Assembly: GCA_026386805.1 (NCBI GenBank)
Contig: JAPLMX010000118.1
Coordinates: forward strand, 1-38,275
Source: Phycisphaerae bacterium
GTDB lineage: Bacteria > Planctomycetota > Phycisphaerae > Sedimentisphaerales > Anaerobacaceae
Reading direction: 5' to 3'
DNA: 38,275 bases
The position numbers and the translations under genes are program-made. Within the stretch, counting starts at the first letter, position 1; every line of letters starts with the position of its first letter. Below the pieces are notes generated by a model. It did no database searches. It was not told the origin of the DNA and saw only the letters and a program-made list of their open reading frames with translations. Shown piece by piece: positions 1 to 7,779 of the stretch.

Positions 1-45
1 CACAGGGCTCTTCTCCACAAACCGCTCAAAAATCCTGCCAAGCAT
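1..45 (-). CDS. IS4-like transposase, N-terminal fragment
   Basis: The minus strand reads MLGRIFERFVEKSPV from an ATG at 45, with a strong GGAGGT Shine-Dalgarno about 8 bases upstream; an ATG at 60 is an alternative start. The 'RFVEKSPV' opening resembles the N-terminus of IS4-type DDE transposases, which commonly begin with a short helix and a K-S-P-V motif. Only about 15 residues lie in the window, so the family call is tentative. The fragment lies just downstream of a truncated ABC permease on the same strand, which suggests that this element cut the permease. Its terminal repeat cannot be fixed from one end. Confidence 0.4.
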   Translation of the reverse strand, partial: MLGRIFERFVEKSPV

Positions 46-115
46 CCGTGCTACCTCCATGCAGCTACCGTGCCCAAACACATGGTCTGATAACTTGGCA
101 AATATTTCGGCTATC

Positions 116-412
116 TCAGGCGATTCGCTTGAAAATCAGCGCCTTGAAAGGGCTGGTGGCCCACACCCAGAGAATCGCTACCTCCACCAGGAGAAACTGG
201 GCGTACAGCCCTCGGTAAAACTCGGTCTGTGTGATGGGAGTGTCGGCTATCTGGCTGGCCACGCTATTGATGAAAAGCAGCAGGAGTACGACGGAGACAT
301 AGATCGTCATATAGATCCAGAAGTTAGCCGGGCGAAAGAGGCTGCAGCGATAGCGTCGGATCAACGGATTCGACAGGATCAACGAACTCCCTTCTCTGGT
401 GAGTAGTCTCAT
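116..412 (-). pseudogene. ABC-2 transporter permease, truncated after 98 codons
   Basis: The frame starts with ATG at 412, overlapping the ATPase stop codon as ATGA, the usual translational coupling of an ABC operon. It encodes a cytoplasmic N-terminus beginning N-P-L-I-R-R, one clear membrane segment (FWIYMTIYVSVVLLLLF) and the start of a second, then stops at 116. Integral membrane ABC-2 permeases normally run several hundred residues with about six membrane segments, so this is a remnant. The transposase-like sequence starts about 60 bases further on, so a mobile element probably interrupted the gene and supplied the stop. What the intact transporter exported is not visible. Confidence 0.6.
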
Positions 413-571
413 TCCGTACCGCCGGATACTTTCATGAACAATGCTTCCAGATCCGTTTTCTGCTCCGCGAAACCGATGACCTCGACACCTGCGCCGACCA
501 GGTAGGCATTCAGCCCGGCGATCTTCTTGGGATCATCCGGCACCTCGACCGTCAACGTGTTGTCATGGATG
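409..571 (-). pseudogene. ABC transporter ATPase, C-terminal piece
   Basis: This is the 3' end of the ATPase gene whose 5' part lies at 2898..3664 on the other side of an IS66 element. Removing the element and one target copy joins codon GTG-GCA-AA to C-ATC-CAT, giving ...GATVANIHDNTL... without a frame change. The tail ends ...DLEALFMKVSGGTE, typical of the C-terminal regulatory extension of ABC-2 type ATPases ('DLE-x-x-F-x-x-V'). As it stands, the piece has no start of its own and cannot make a working protein. Confidence 0.85.
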
Positions 572-579
572 TTTGCCAC
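572..579. repeat. Target site duplication, left copy (TTTGCCAC)
   Basis: The eight bases TTTGCCAC directly precede the left end of the IS66 element and are repeated exactly at 2898..2905 after its right end. Eight base pairs is the characteristic duplication length of the IS66 family. Confidence 0.95.
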
Positions 580-598
580 GTGAGCGTCCGGCGAACCC
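580..598 (+). repeat. IS66 left terminal inverted repeat
   Basis: Read inward, the end is GTGAGCGTCCGGCGAACCC. It matches the inward-read right end at 17 of 19 positions. IS66-family ends typically begin GTAAGCG or a close variant. Confidence 0.92.
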
Positions 599-654
599 AT
601 CTTTGCACCGTGGATGTTCAGCGATACTGTACCCTCCCATAAGGGAGGTGCATT

Positions 655-1020
655 ATGGCACGGAAGACATCGAAGTCGTTGAGTCCACGTGGCCGATTGT
701 GGCGGAAGCATGTTCAGCAATGGCAGAGATCGGATACGACGCAGATTCAGTACTGCAAGGAACACAACTTGTCGGTCACGGCGTTTCGCTGGTGGCGGCG
801 GAAGCTGAGGCCTGGCCAGCAGGTGCGGGATCCCCAGAAAGGGTTACCCCGCGAGCCCGTAACGACCTTCACCGAGATCCAGATGCCCCAGGGCGGCGAG
901 GCGGCGGCGGCTTATTCCTATGAGATCATCCTACCCAATCGAACGCAATTGCGACTCCGCAAGAACTTCGACGCAGAGGGCGTCTCCACTCTCGTGTCTC
1001 TTTTGGGGGCCCCATGCTGA
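655..1020 (+). CDS. tnpA: IS66 accessory protein TnpA
   Basis: This small protein of 121 residues is encoded first in IS66-type elements and is needed along with TnpB for their movement. Residues 10-52 form a helix-turn-helix region (…IQYCKEHNLSVTAFRWWRRKL…) with the W-R-R-K-L motif common to this family, suggesting DNA binding at the element ends. The start is supported by an AGGGAGGTG ribosome site just upstream. The stop codon overlaps the start of tnpB. The frame looks intact. Confidence 0.88.
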   Translation: MARKTSKSLSPRGRLWRKHVQQWQRSDTTQIQYCKEHNLSVTAFRWWRRKLRPGQQVRDPQKGLPREPVTTFTEIQMPQGGEAAAAYSYEIILPNRTQLRLRKNFDAEGVSTLVSLLGAPC

Positions 1021-1388
1021 CCTGGGGGCGCGCGGTTCGGATCTTTGTCTGTGTGCCACCCACGGATATGCGCCGCGGCTTTGACGGGTTGGCCGCTACG
1101 GCCCAGACGGTAACGCACCAGGACCCGTTGAACGGCCACTTGTTTGTCTTCTTCAATCGACGACGGGATCGGGTCAAGATTCTGTACTGGGATACGAGTG
1201 GGTATTGCCTGTGGTACAAACGTCTCGCAGCCGGGCCGTTTCAGGTGTCTGGTTCTGCCCAGGACCAGGACAGCGTGGAATGGGACCTGCCCCAGTTGAC
1301 GTTGATTCTCGAAGGGATCGACCTTTCCGAAAGTCATCGTCACGAACGGTTTTCACGACCGAGGCCCACGGGGGCGACAAAGTGTTAA
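1014..1388 (+). CDS. tnpB: IS66 Orf2-like protein TnpB
   Basis: The 124-residue product carries the signature of the IS66 Orf2 family: an early PPTDMRRGFDGL motif, then HLFVFFNRRRDRVKILYWD and a W-Y-K-R-L segment. Its exact role in transposition is not known, but it is conserved in three-gene IS66 elements. The ATG lies within the last codons of tnpA, implying coupled translation. The length is normal for the family. A 64-base gap separates it from tnpC. Confidence 0.9.
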   Translation: MLTWGRAVRIFVCVPPTDMRRGFDGLAATAQTVTHQDPLNGHLFVFFNRRRDRVKILYWDTSGYCLWYKRLAAGPFQVSGSAQDQDSVEWDLPQLTLILEGIDLSESHRHERFSRPRPTGATKC

Positions 1389-1452
1389 AAAGACACAATA
1401 TGTTTGTATTTTTCCGGGTTTGGGGGTTGACCTTTCGTGACGGTGTGATAGA

Positions 1453-2781
1453 GTGACTCCTATCATGGTGACCCCGACCGAGGCCCAAGCTCCCGTTTCG
1501 AAAACCCCCCGCATCACGGCCGAAACCCCTTCGTCCGCGCTTCCGTCGGAGGTGATCACCCTCCAACAGATGGTCCTGCAACTGCTGGGGCAAATCAAGG
1601 AGAAGACACGGGAGAACTTCGATCTGCAGTGTCAGTTGGATTGGCTCCAGCGTCAATTGTTTGGCCGCCGATCCGAAAAGATGGATCCGAACCAGCGGTT
1701 GTTGTTTGAGGATCTCTTTGCGAAGCTCCAGCAGCAATTGGAGCAACAACCCGTGCCCGAGGCCACCGAGACTTCGTCTTCCTCTCCCCCGAAAGTCACC
1801 CCTGCGAATCGACCCTCTCGTCGCAACGGCCGTGTGCCTTTGCCGGAGGATCTTCCTCGGGTTCCCGAATATATCGATCCCGACCCCCGGCTGATCGAGA
1901 AGATGCGTTGCCTCGGGGAAGACATTACCGAGATCCTGGAATACATCCCCGCGGGCTTCTATGTCCGCCAGATCATCCGACGCAAGTACGCCCCCCGCGG
2001 CGGTTGCGGTTCGGTGGTCATGGGTCCTCTGCCGGCCTTACCCATCGAGAAGGGACGACCCGGTCCGGGGGTCCTGGCCTACATTATCACGAGTAAGTAC
2101 TGCGACCATCTGCCTTTGTATCGGCTGGAGCAGATCTTTGCCCGCCATGGCTTGCATATCCCCCGGACGACGCAGTGGGACTGGGTGCGCGATAGCGCCG
2201 ACTTATTGTTGCCGATCGTCCTGGCGATGAAACGGCTGATCCTGGCCTTGATCGCGCAGTTGTACATCATTGAAGAGAAGGCCCAAGAAGAGCAGTTGGA
2301 TGCCGAGGGGGTCAAGGCCCTGCGGCAAAAGTTCAGCAAACCCATTCTACAAGACCAGATCCAGCCCTTGCTGGAGAGCTGGAGCCCCGACGTTCTCCCG
2401 AAGAGCCCGATCGGCAAGGCGGTCACCTATGCGTTGAATCAATGGGAAGCCTTGAACCGCTCTTGGGAAAACGGCATCCTTTGCATCGACAACAGCCTCT
2501 CCGAGCGCGTGATCAAGCTGGTGGCCCTGGGTCGCAAGAACTGGCTGTTCAGTGGCAGTGATGGAGGCGCCCAGCGGGCGGCCATCCTCTACAGCCTGAT
2601 TGCCAGCTGCAAGCTCTGCCAGATCGACCCCTTCTTGTATCTTCGTGACGTCTTGGAGCGAATCAACACCCATCCGGCCAACCGGATCGATGAGCTGACA
2701 CCCCCCAGGTGGAAGGAATTATTCTTGCCCAAGATTTCTCTGCCGAGCTTCAAAGCCAAGACAGAGAGTCGAGCCGAGTGA
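1453..2781 (+). pseudogene. tnpC: IS66 transposase TnpC with internal deletion of the DDE core
   Basis: The N-terminal leucine-rich coiled coil, the zinc-finger/linker region (LFGRRSEK) and the family domain up to ...LLLPIVLAMKR (about residue 260) are present. The frame then jumps directly to LILALIAQLYIIEEK, and the C-terminal block with ERVIKLVALGRKNWLFSGSD follows. Full-length IS66 transposases are about 510-540 residues and have a stretch containing T-D-D-T-P-V and A-D-A-Y-G-G-Y between these points. That stretch, about 100 residues with the two catalytic aspartates, is missing here (442 residues in total). The deletion junction is near 2232-2240 and keeps the frame. The start may be GTG 1453 or ATG 1465. 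The enzyme should be inactive. Confidence 0.85.
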
Positions 2782-2878
2782 CCAAGCTCTCCCGATCCCA
2801 CCGCAATCCCTCGTTCTGCCTTCGATCAGCCAAGCTTCCTCTGCAAACATGATGCCAAAAGCCCACGAGGGAGGAACG

Positions 2879-2897
2879 GGATTGGCCGGACGCTCAC
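2879..2897 (-). repeat. IS66 right terminal inverted repeat
   Basis: Read inward on the minus strand, the end is GTGAGCGTCCGGCCAATCC, the inverted partner of 580..598. Confidence 0.92.
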
Positions 2898-2905
2898 TTT
2901 GCCAC
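2898..2905. repeat. Target site duplication, right copy (TTTGCCAC)
   Basis: This is an exact copy of 572..579, directly abutting the right end of the IS66 element. Confidence 0.95.
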
Positions 2906-3664
2906 CGTGGCCCCGGGAAACCGGCCGGCCAGCTCCACGACCTGCCCGCAATCGGAAAGCACGGATACCTCGACTCTTTTGGCGCCCATGATCCTCCGCT
3001 GGATTTCCTCCACGGCGTCGAAGAGTTGGATGCGGCCCTGGTCCAGGATCGCAATGTGCGAACAGAAACCCGCCAGCTCCGTGAGGATATGCGACGAGAT
3101 GATGATCGTCTTGCCCTCCCCGCTCAGTCGTTTCAGAATGCCGCGCAACTGAATTCGCGCCTTGGGGTCCAGACCGGAGGCGGGCTCGTCGAGCAGGAAC
3201 AGCTCCGGATCGTGCACCAAGCAAATTCCCACTCCCACGCGCTGCACCATCCCGCGCGACAGGTGACGCACGAGGCTGTCCTGTTTGTCCTGCAGGTCGA
3301 TATACGCCAGGATCTCTTGGACCCGCGGCCGGATCAACTCCGGCTGGACCTCGTAGGCCTCCGCAAAGAACTGCAGGCACTCGCGCAGGGTAAGGTCGCC
3401 GTAGAGGTTGAAGAAATCAGGCAGGAATCCGATGGAGCGCCGGATCGCGAGATAGTCCCCCATCAGGTCGTGTCCCAGCAAGCGGGCGCTGCCGCTCGTC
3501 GGTCACAGGAGCGTGGCCAGAATCCTCAAGAGGGTGGTCTTGCCCGCCCCGTTCGGGCCGATCAAACCCAGCACCTGTCCCTTGTCAAGAGACAGAGTAA
3601 CATCGTTCACGGCCACCAGCGTGCCGAACTCCTTGCGGATACGGTCTGCTTCCAGCACTCTCAC
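2898..3664 (-). pseudogene. ABC transporter ATPase, N-terminal piece with in-frame TGA
   Basis: This is the nucleotide-binding subunit of an ABC-2 type exporter, broken twice. From GTG 3664 it shows Walker A GPNGAGKTT, the signature LSRGMVQRVGVG and Walker B LFLLDEPASGLDP, with the switch histidine in IISSHIL. Codon 54 is TGA (3505..3503) where homologues usually have Arg in 'LLRPTSG'; a CGA to TGA change would explain it. The IS66 element then interrupts codon 256. Without the element the gene would encode about 309 residues, the normal size. Its start overlaps the out-of-frame tail of the upstream glycosidase region by a few bases. Read-through is conceivable but unsupported. Confidence 0.88.
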
Positions 3665-3767
3665 AGGATCTTGTCATCTCCCTTGTACCCGGTTTCTCCT
3701 GTTCTGCACAATATTATCGTGAGACTACCAAATCTTGGGCTGGCTTGCCAGCGATTTCCTGAGTCCC

Positions 3768-6276
3768 TTACGGCGGTGGCAGCTGCGATGGGAAGCCGAG
3801 GTCGTAGCCGGCGTGCGTCGCGAGGCCGATCTGCTCGATGCTTCCTTTGCGGCCGTTGTACCAGAGCAGCCAGCGGTCGCTCGCGCGGTCGAAAATGGCG
3901 AAAGGCTTGTAGCAGGCATCGGCGTCCCACGCGCCGGGGACCGGGAAGAGGATCGGGTTGGCGGGATGACGCTGCCAGCCGGTAATGCCGTCGCGCGCGG
4001 GCCAGGCCGATCTGGGCGCGGTTCTCGTCGCGAAAGCTGATGTAGAACATCATGTGCCAGTCGCCGACGGGGATGACCTGGCAGGCCGTCACTTTGTGCT
4101 GCTCCCATGGATTTCGGCGGTCGGCGGCGAAGATCGGATTATCTTTATACTTAGTCCAGTTCATGCCGTCGCTACTCGTGGCATACCCGATGGCGTTGGG
4201 CTCGTATTGCTCTCCCGCCGAGTACCACATCCGATATAGTCTGGTCTTGTCATCCCAGAGCACGTGCGGGCACATGACGGCCACGCCTTCCCACGGTTGT
4301 TCGGGCGATAGCACCGGCTGGGCGGAAGCCCGCGTCCAGGTCCGGCCGTCCGGGCTGGTCGCATAGCCGATCCAGGAGCGCGTGGCGCTCTGGCCCGTGT
4401 ACCACATGTGATAGACGCCGTCGTGTTTGACCACAGCGGGTCGATTGATGCGGGCTTCCCAGTCGGAACCGGGGTTGGGTGCCAGCACGATTTGCGGCTC
4501 GTTCCAATGAATGCCGTCGCGGCTCTCCACCAGGGCGACCGACTCCTTCGGCCGCCAGGAGAACCACATACGGTAGGTATCGCCGTCGTTGAGCAAGGTC
4601 ACGTCGAAGCACGTGCCGAGACTGCCGCCCAGGACGGGGTTCCCCTCGTATTTGCGCCAGCCTGCCGATGCCCCCTCGGTGCGGGCGGGAGATGAAAGCG
4701 TTCCCGTGACTCGTCCGAGGGAATCGGACTGAGCGACCTGGCGTCCCTCGGCGAACACACGAAGGCCCTTGCCCCGCCCGTATCTGTCGCCGGTCTTGTC
4801 CCAGAGGATCGTGAGTATCCGGCCATGGTAGAGGACGTTGTCGAGGCAGAACCAATCCCAGGCGCCCGGTGGGACGAGGGGATTGACCTCGACCGTGTCA
4901 TCGGCTCGGGAGCGCAAGCCCACCAGGCCGCTGATGACGAGATCGCAGTACGTCGAATGATTGTAGTCTTTGCCTCGCTCTTTGCTGCCCTTGCCGGCGT
5001 CCCACGTGCCGTTCTTCCAAGTCTTCAATCGCGTGCGGGAGATCCAGTCGCCGGTTTGGGGATTCAGATTTTCGTCGATCCACGGGACGATGCGGCCGTT
5101 CTCACGCTTGAGGTTGTGGCTCCCGGCATAGATCTTCAGCAGCTTGAAGTAATCGGCCTTCGTGACGAAGTCCTGCTCGTAGCTATTCAGCACGTTCGCC
5201 AGGGCCGTGAGCGTGATGGACGTGGCGTAGGGCCAGCTTGGCCCGTTCCACTGGCACTCGTGCCCGTTGTAGGAAACGGCAAAGCGCGGGTGTCTTTGCT
5301 CCGCCGTGGTCGGACCGAAGGGGGCGTAGAAACCTTGCGGGTCCATGAGCTGCTTCCATGCCTGTGCCTGTTCGTAGCCTTTGTCGGGCAGATTGAAGTA
5401 CCAGGGAGTGTACCCGTGCAGCTCCCGCACATCTACGAGGCTCAGTCTGTCGCGAGGGAGAGTCTTGAAGAACTGGGTGTCACGATCCCACAGCTTGGTC
5501 TGGACGAGCGTCTTGATTCGTTCGGCTTTCTCGCGAAACTGCTTCGCGGTGTCCTCCCGCCCCGCGAGCGTGGCGATCTTGGCAATCGCCACCGCATCGC
5601 CGTACAGGTACGAATTGATCGTGGCCCGCTTGCCGCTGCCGCCAATCGAGACTTCCATGCCGTCCCGGTCGTCGATCTGCCAGAAGAGGCCGTCGGGCTC
5701 CAGCCTACTCTTTTCCCATTCTTCGTAGTTGCGGATAAGGTCCGGCAAGAGGCCGGTCAGGAAGTCTCTGTCTCCCGTCACCTGGAATCGCGCCCAGAGG
5801 GCATCCGCCGCCCAGAAACTGTAGTTGCGCACGGCGCCGCCTTTGCGAAACCAGAACATGGCGTAATCGTTCAGATATTGCGGGTCGTGGAGCCAGCGGC
5901 CCTCGTAGAAATGATGTCCCGCCGCACAGTTGATCGTATTGTGTTTACCTGACCATCCTACCTGCGGGAGGAATTCCGTGATCACGAAGCCGTCCGACGT
6001 CTGTTTGATATGCTTGCGGTACGTCCACCAGCGGAAGTAGTACGTCCGCTCGATCTCCTTGTCCGGGCACTCGAACAGGGGAATATTCGCCTGGAGGAAC
6101 TTCCACGCCTGCGCGTTGGGAATGTGCTGGATGTACAATTCCTCGTCGTCACGGTTGAACTGATCGACGTAGTGTCTGAAGGCATCGGGCTTGAGCACAA
6201 ATGCGCTTTGTTGTGCCTCCGCCGGAGCCGCTACGCAAAATGTGGCGATTGCGACGACCCAATACGATCTTTTCAT
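3768..6276 (-). pseudogene. Secreted glycosidase: six-hairpin domain fused to beta-propeller, frameshifted
   Basis: A signal peptide (MKRSYWVVAIATFCVAAPAEA) precedes an (alpha/alpha)6-type glycosidase domain of about 500 residues, similar to MGH1-like and rhamnosidase/trehalase-type enzymes (motifs NSYLYGDAVAIAKIA, NGPSWPYATSITLTALANVL, STYCDLVISGLVGL). After about residue 545 comes a five-bladed propeller like GH43/GH130-type proteins, with repeated 'YRMWFSW', 'YHMWYTG', 'YRMWYSAG' and 'IGYATSPDG' blades. At the CGCGCGCG run (3992-3999) the frame breaks. The other frame continues the last blade with ...DGITGWQRHPANPILF... and WLLWYNGRKGS to a stop at 3768, so a two-base loss there restores about 836 residues. 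It may be a sequencing error. It lies 22 bases after the deacetylase gene. The substrate is unknown. Confidence 0.75.
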
Positions 6277-6298
6277 TGGACAGCCCATGAAAGTGCGT

Positions 6299-7270
6299 TT
6301 AGTCCTGTGCGGCAGCGCGGCGCTGTTTGAGCTCGCGCCACGTCGTCAGGACGATTCCTTCCTTCTTGAGGAACGAGCGGAGATCGGGGTCGAGCATCAG
6401 GCGCAGCTCCGCCGCGCGGGCCTTGCCCGAGCTGGAGATCCGGGCGAACACCTCCGTCGGAGCGGTGCAGTGGACGATGATCTCCGTGATGCCCGGCTTC
6501 ATGTCGGTCAGCAGTCTCAGCAGTTGCTGCTTCTTTTGCTCGTACTGGGGGGCATTAGTCGGCTGGGTCACGACGTCGTCAATCACGGGCAGCCCCGCCT
6601 TCCAGATTCGCTCGCCCATGGCGCGGAGCAGGAGTGCGAGCCGGCCGACCTCGGGGCCGGCGTACTGCATGTGGCCGCCGATCATGAGGACGGGAATCTT
6701 CTTCTCGATGCCGACCTTGACGTAGGACTCGATGAACGGCTCGTAGAAACACGTTCCCATGTGGCTGTCGAGGTGGGTCGGGGTGATGCCCACGGCCCGG
6801 GCCTTGTCGATCTGAGCGCGGATTTCCTTCTCGAATTCCTCGACCGTTGCGTGATTGAGCACATCCTGGACCGTCTGCCAGAGGTAGCCTTGCGGATCGA
6901 CGAGACCGGGGGCGACGGGCTGGCCCACCACCGGACCCCAGCGGTAGTTGTCCCACTCCGACGTGAGCGTCAGATGGAGACCGGCGTCCGTTTGCGGATG
7001 GTCCTTCAGGTAGGCTGCGATGTGCGGGACCCACGGGCACGGCATCATCACGCTCGTCGAGGTGGCGACGCCCTCTTCGAGGGCCTGGATCGCCCCCCGG
7101 TCGGAATCGTACGACATGCCCGCGTCGTCCACGTGGAAGATGACCACCTTTGCACCGTGAGGCCATCCGAGCCGCTCGGCGTAGGTCAATTCCTCCTCCG
7201 GTGCCGTTGTCGCGCCGGCCGCGACGGTACAGAGTGCGAGCATAGTGCAGACAGCGATGTTCCCGGACAT
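6299..7270 (-). CDS. Secreted ChbG/YdjC-type carbohydrate deacetylase
   Basis: The family removes acetyl groups from sugars such as chitooligosaccharides, using a metal held by Asp and His residues. The candidate metal motif HVDDAGMS is near the N-terminus, followed by DAGLHLTLTSEW and THLDSHMG, which match the conserved D-D, H-L-T and H-x-D-x-H features. A signal peptide (MSGNIAVCTMLALCTVAAGATTA) indicates export. The start at 7270 follows an AGGAAGGAGA ribosome site; longer upstream frames lack support. At about 323 residues it has normal length. It probably shares a transcript with the glycosidase downstream, suggesting joint breakdown of an acetylated polysaccharide; that is inference. 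Confidence 0.83.
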   Translation of the reverse strand: MSGNIAVCTMLALCTVAAGATTAPEEELTYAERLGWPHGAKVVIFHVDDAGMSYDSDRGAIQALEEGVATSTSVMMPCPWVPHIAAYLKDHPQTDAGLHLTLTSEWDNYRWGPVVGQPVAPGLVDPQGYLWQTVQDVLNHATVEEFEKEIRAQIDKARAVGITPTHLDSHMGTCFYEPFIESYVKVGIEKKIPVLMIGGHMQYAGPEVGRLALLLRAMGERIWKAGLPVIDDVVTQPTNAPQYEQKKQQLLRLLTDMKPGITEIIVHCTAPTEVFARISSSGKARAAELRLMLDPDLRSFLKKEGIVLTTWRELKQRRAAAQD

Positions 7271-7492
7271 TGCGTCTCCTTCCTGATTCGTGACTTCAGT
7301 CGTCATCCCGGGGCTTGCCCAGCCGTGTGGGCGCAGCATTCCCACGATGGGGGTATTGTAACAGCGTCGTGGTTTTCGTCCACTTCCGTCTGGGTTGATA
7401 TCAGTTCGGTTCACTTTGAAGAAAGCCTGGGCAAAATCCATAGCAGGCGATGGCTACCAATAAGCTGGGCAGACGGTTTTTATCATTTTGGC

Positions 7493-7520
7493 TTGTCTTT
7501 CCTGCGATTGTCCGTAGAAT
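7493..7520 (+). promoter_or_regulatory. Candidate sigma-70 promoter for tRNA-Ser
   Basis: TTGTCT (7493-7498) and TAGAAT (7515-7520) are spaced by 16 bases, and the tRNA starts 30 bases downstream. A perfect 7-base hairpin, AGGAACC/GGTTCCT (7523-7540), lies between the promoter and the tRNA in the presumed leader. Confidence 0.4.
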
Positions 7521-7550
7521 CAAGGAACCTCACGGTTCCTGTGAGCCGTC

Positions 7551-7637
7551 GGAGAGGTGTCAGAGCGGCTTATCGAGCGGTCTTGGAAAGGCCGTGTAGG
7601 GTTTACCCTACCGCGGGTTCGAATCCCGCCCTCTCCG
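7551..7637 (+). tRNA. tRNA-Ser(GGA)
   Basis: The 87-base sequence folds as a serine tRNA. The acceptor arm is GGAGAGG with CCTCTCC and a G discriminator. The anticodon stem is CGGTC/GGCCG around the loop TTGGAAA, giving anticodon GGA. There is a long variable arm, GTAGGG-TTTA-CCCTAC, as expected for class II tRNAs, and a T arm GCGGG-TTCGAAT-CCCGC. The 3' CCA is not encoded (GTTA follows). It reads UCC and UCU codons. Confidence 0.95.
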
Positions 7638-7779
7638 TTAGTCTTTGGGGGCGATCGAAATCGGCGGGCTGGAGGTGGTCGACGCAATTTAGTGAAGCGG
7701 CAGATGCCGGTGGTGTCAAGGATCTTTCGCTTTTTGTCTGTCCTCCTGAGAGGGGCACTACCCACGGCCCCGGGGACGA

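Larger units (their letters stand above)
580..2897 (+). mobile_element. IS66-family insertion sequence, complete ends, 2318 bp
   Basis: The element carries the three-gene IS66 arrangement tnpA, tnpB, tnpC on the plus strand. Its ends are inverted repeats starting GTGAGCGTCCGGC, identical over 13 bases and matching at 17 of the first 19, and it is flanked by an exact 8-bp duplication. It lies antisense inside an ABC ATPase gene and splits it. The intact ends and duplication point to a fairly recent insertion. However, tnpC lacks its catalytic centre, so this copy cannot move by itself. Either it was deleted after arrival or it moved with help from another copy. Confidence 0.95.

Noticed and set aside
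3503..3505. Programmed TGA read-through or selenocysteine in the ATPase
   Set aside because: No hairpin like a SECIS is evident, homologues have Arg here, and the gene is also broken by an insertion.
2849..3985. Plus-strand frame of 378 codons over the ABC ATPase
   Set aside because: The opposite strand carries Walker A, signature and Walker B motifs; this frame has none.
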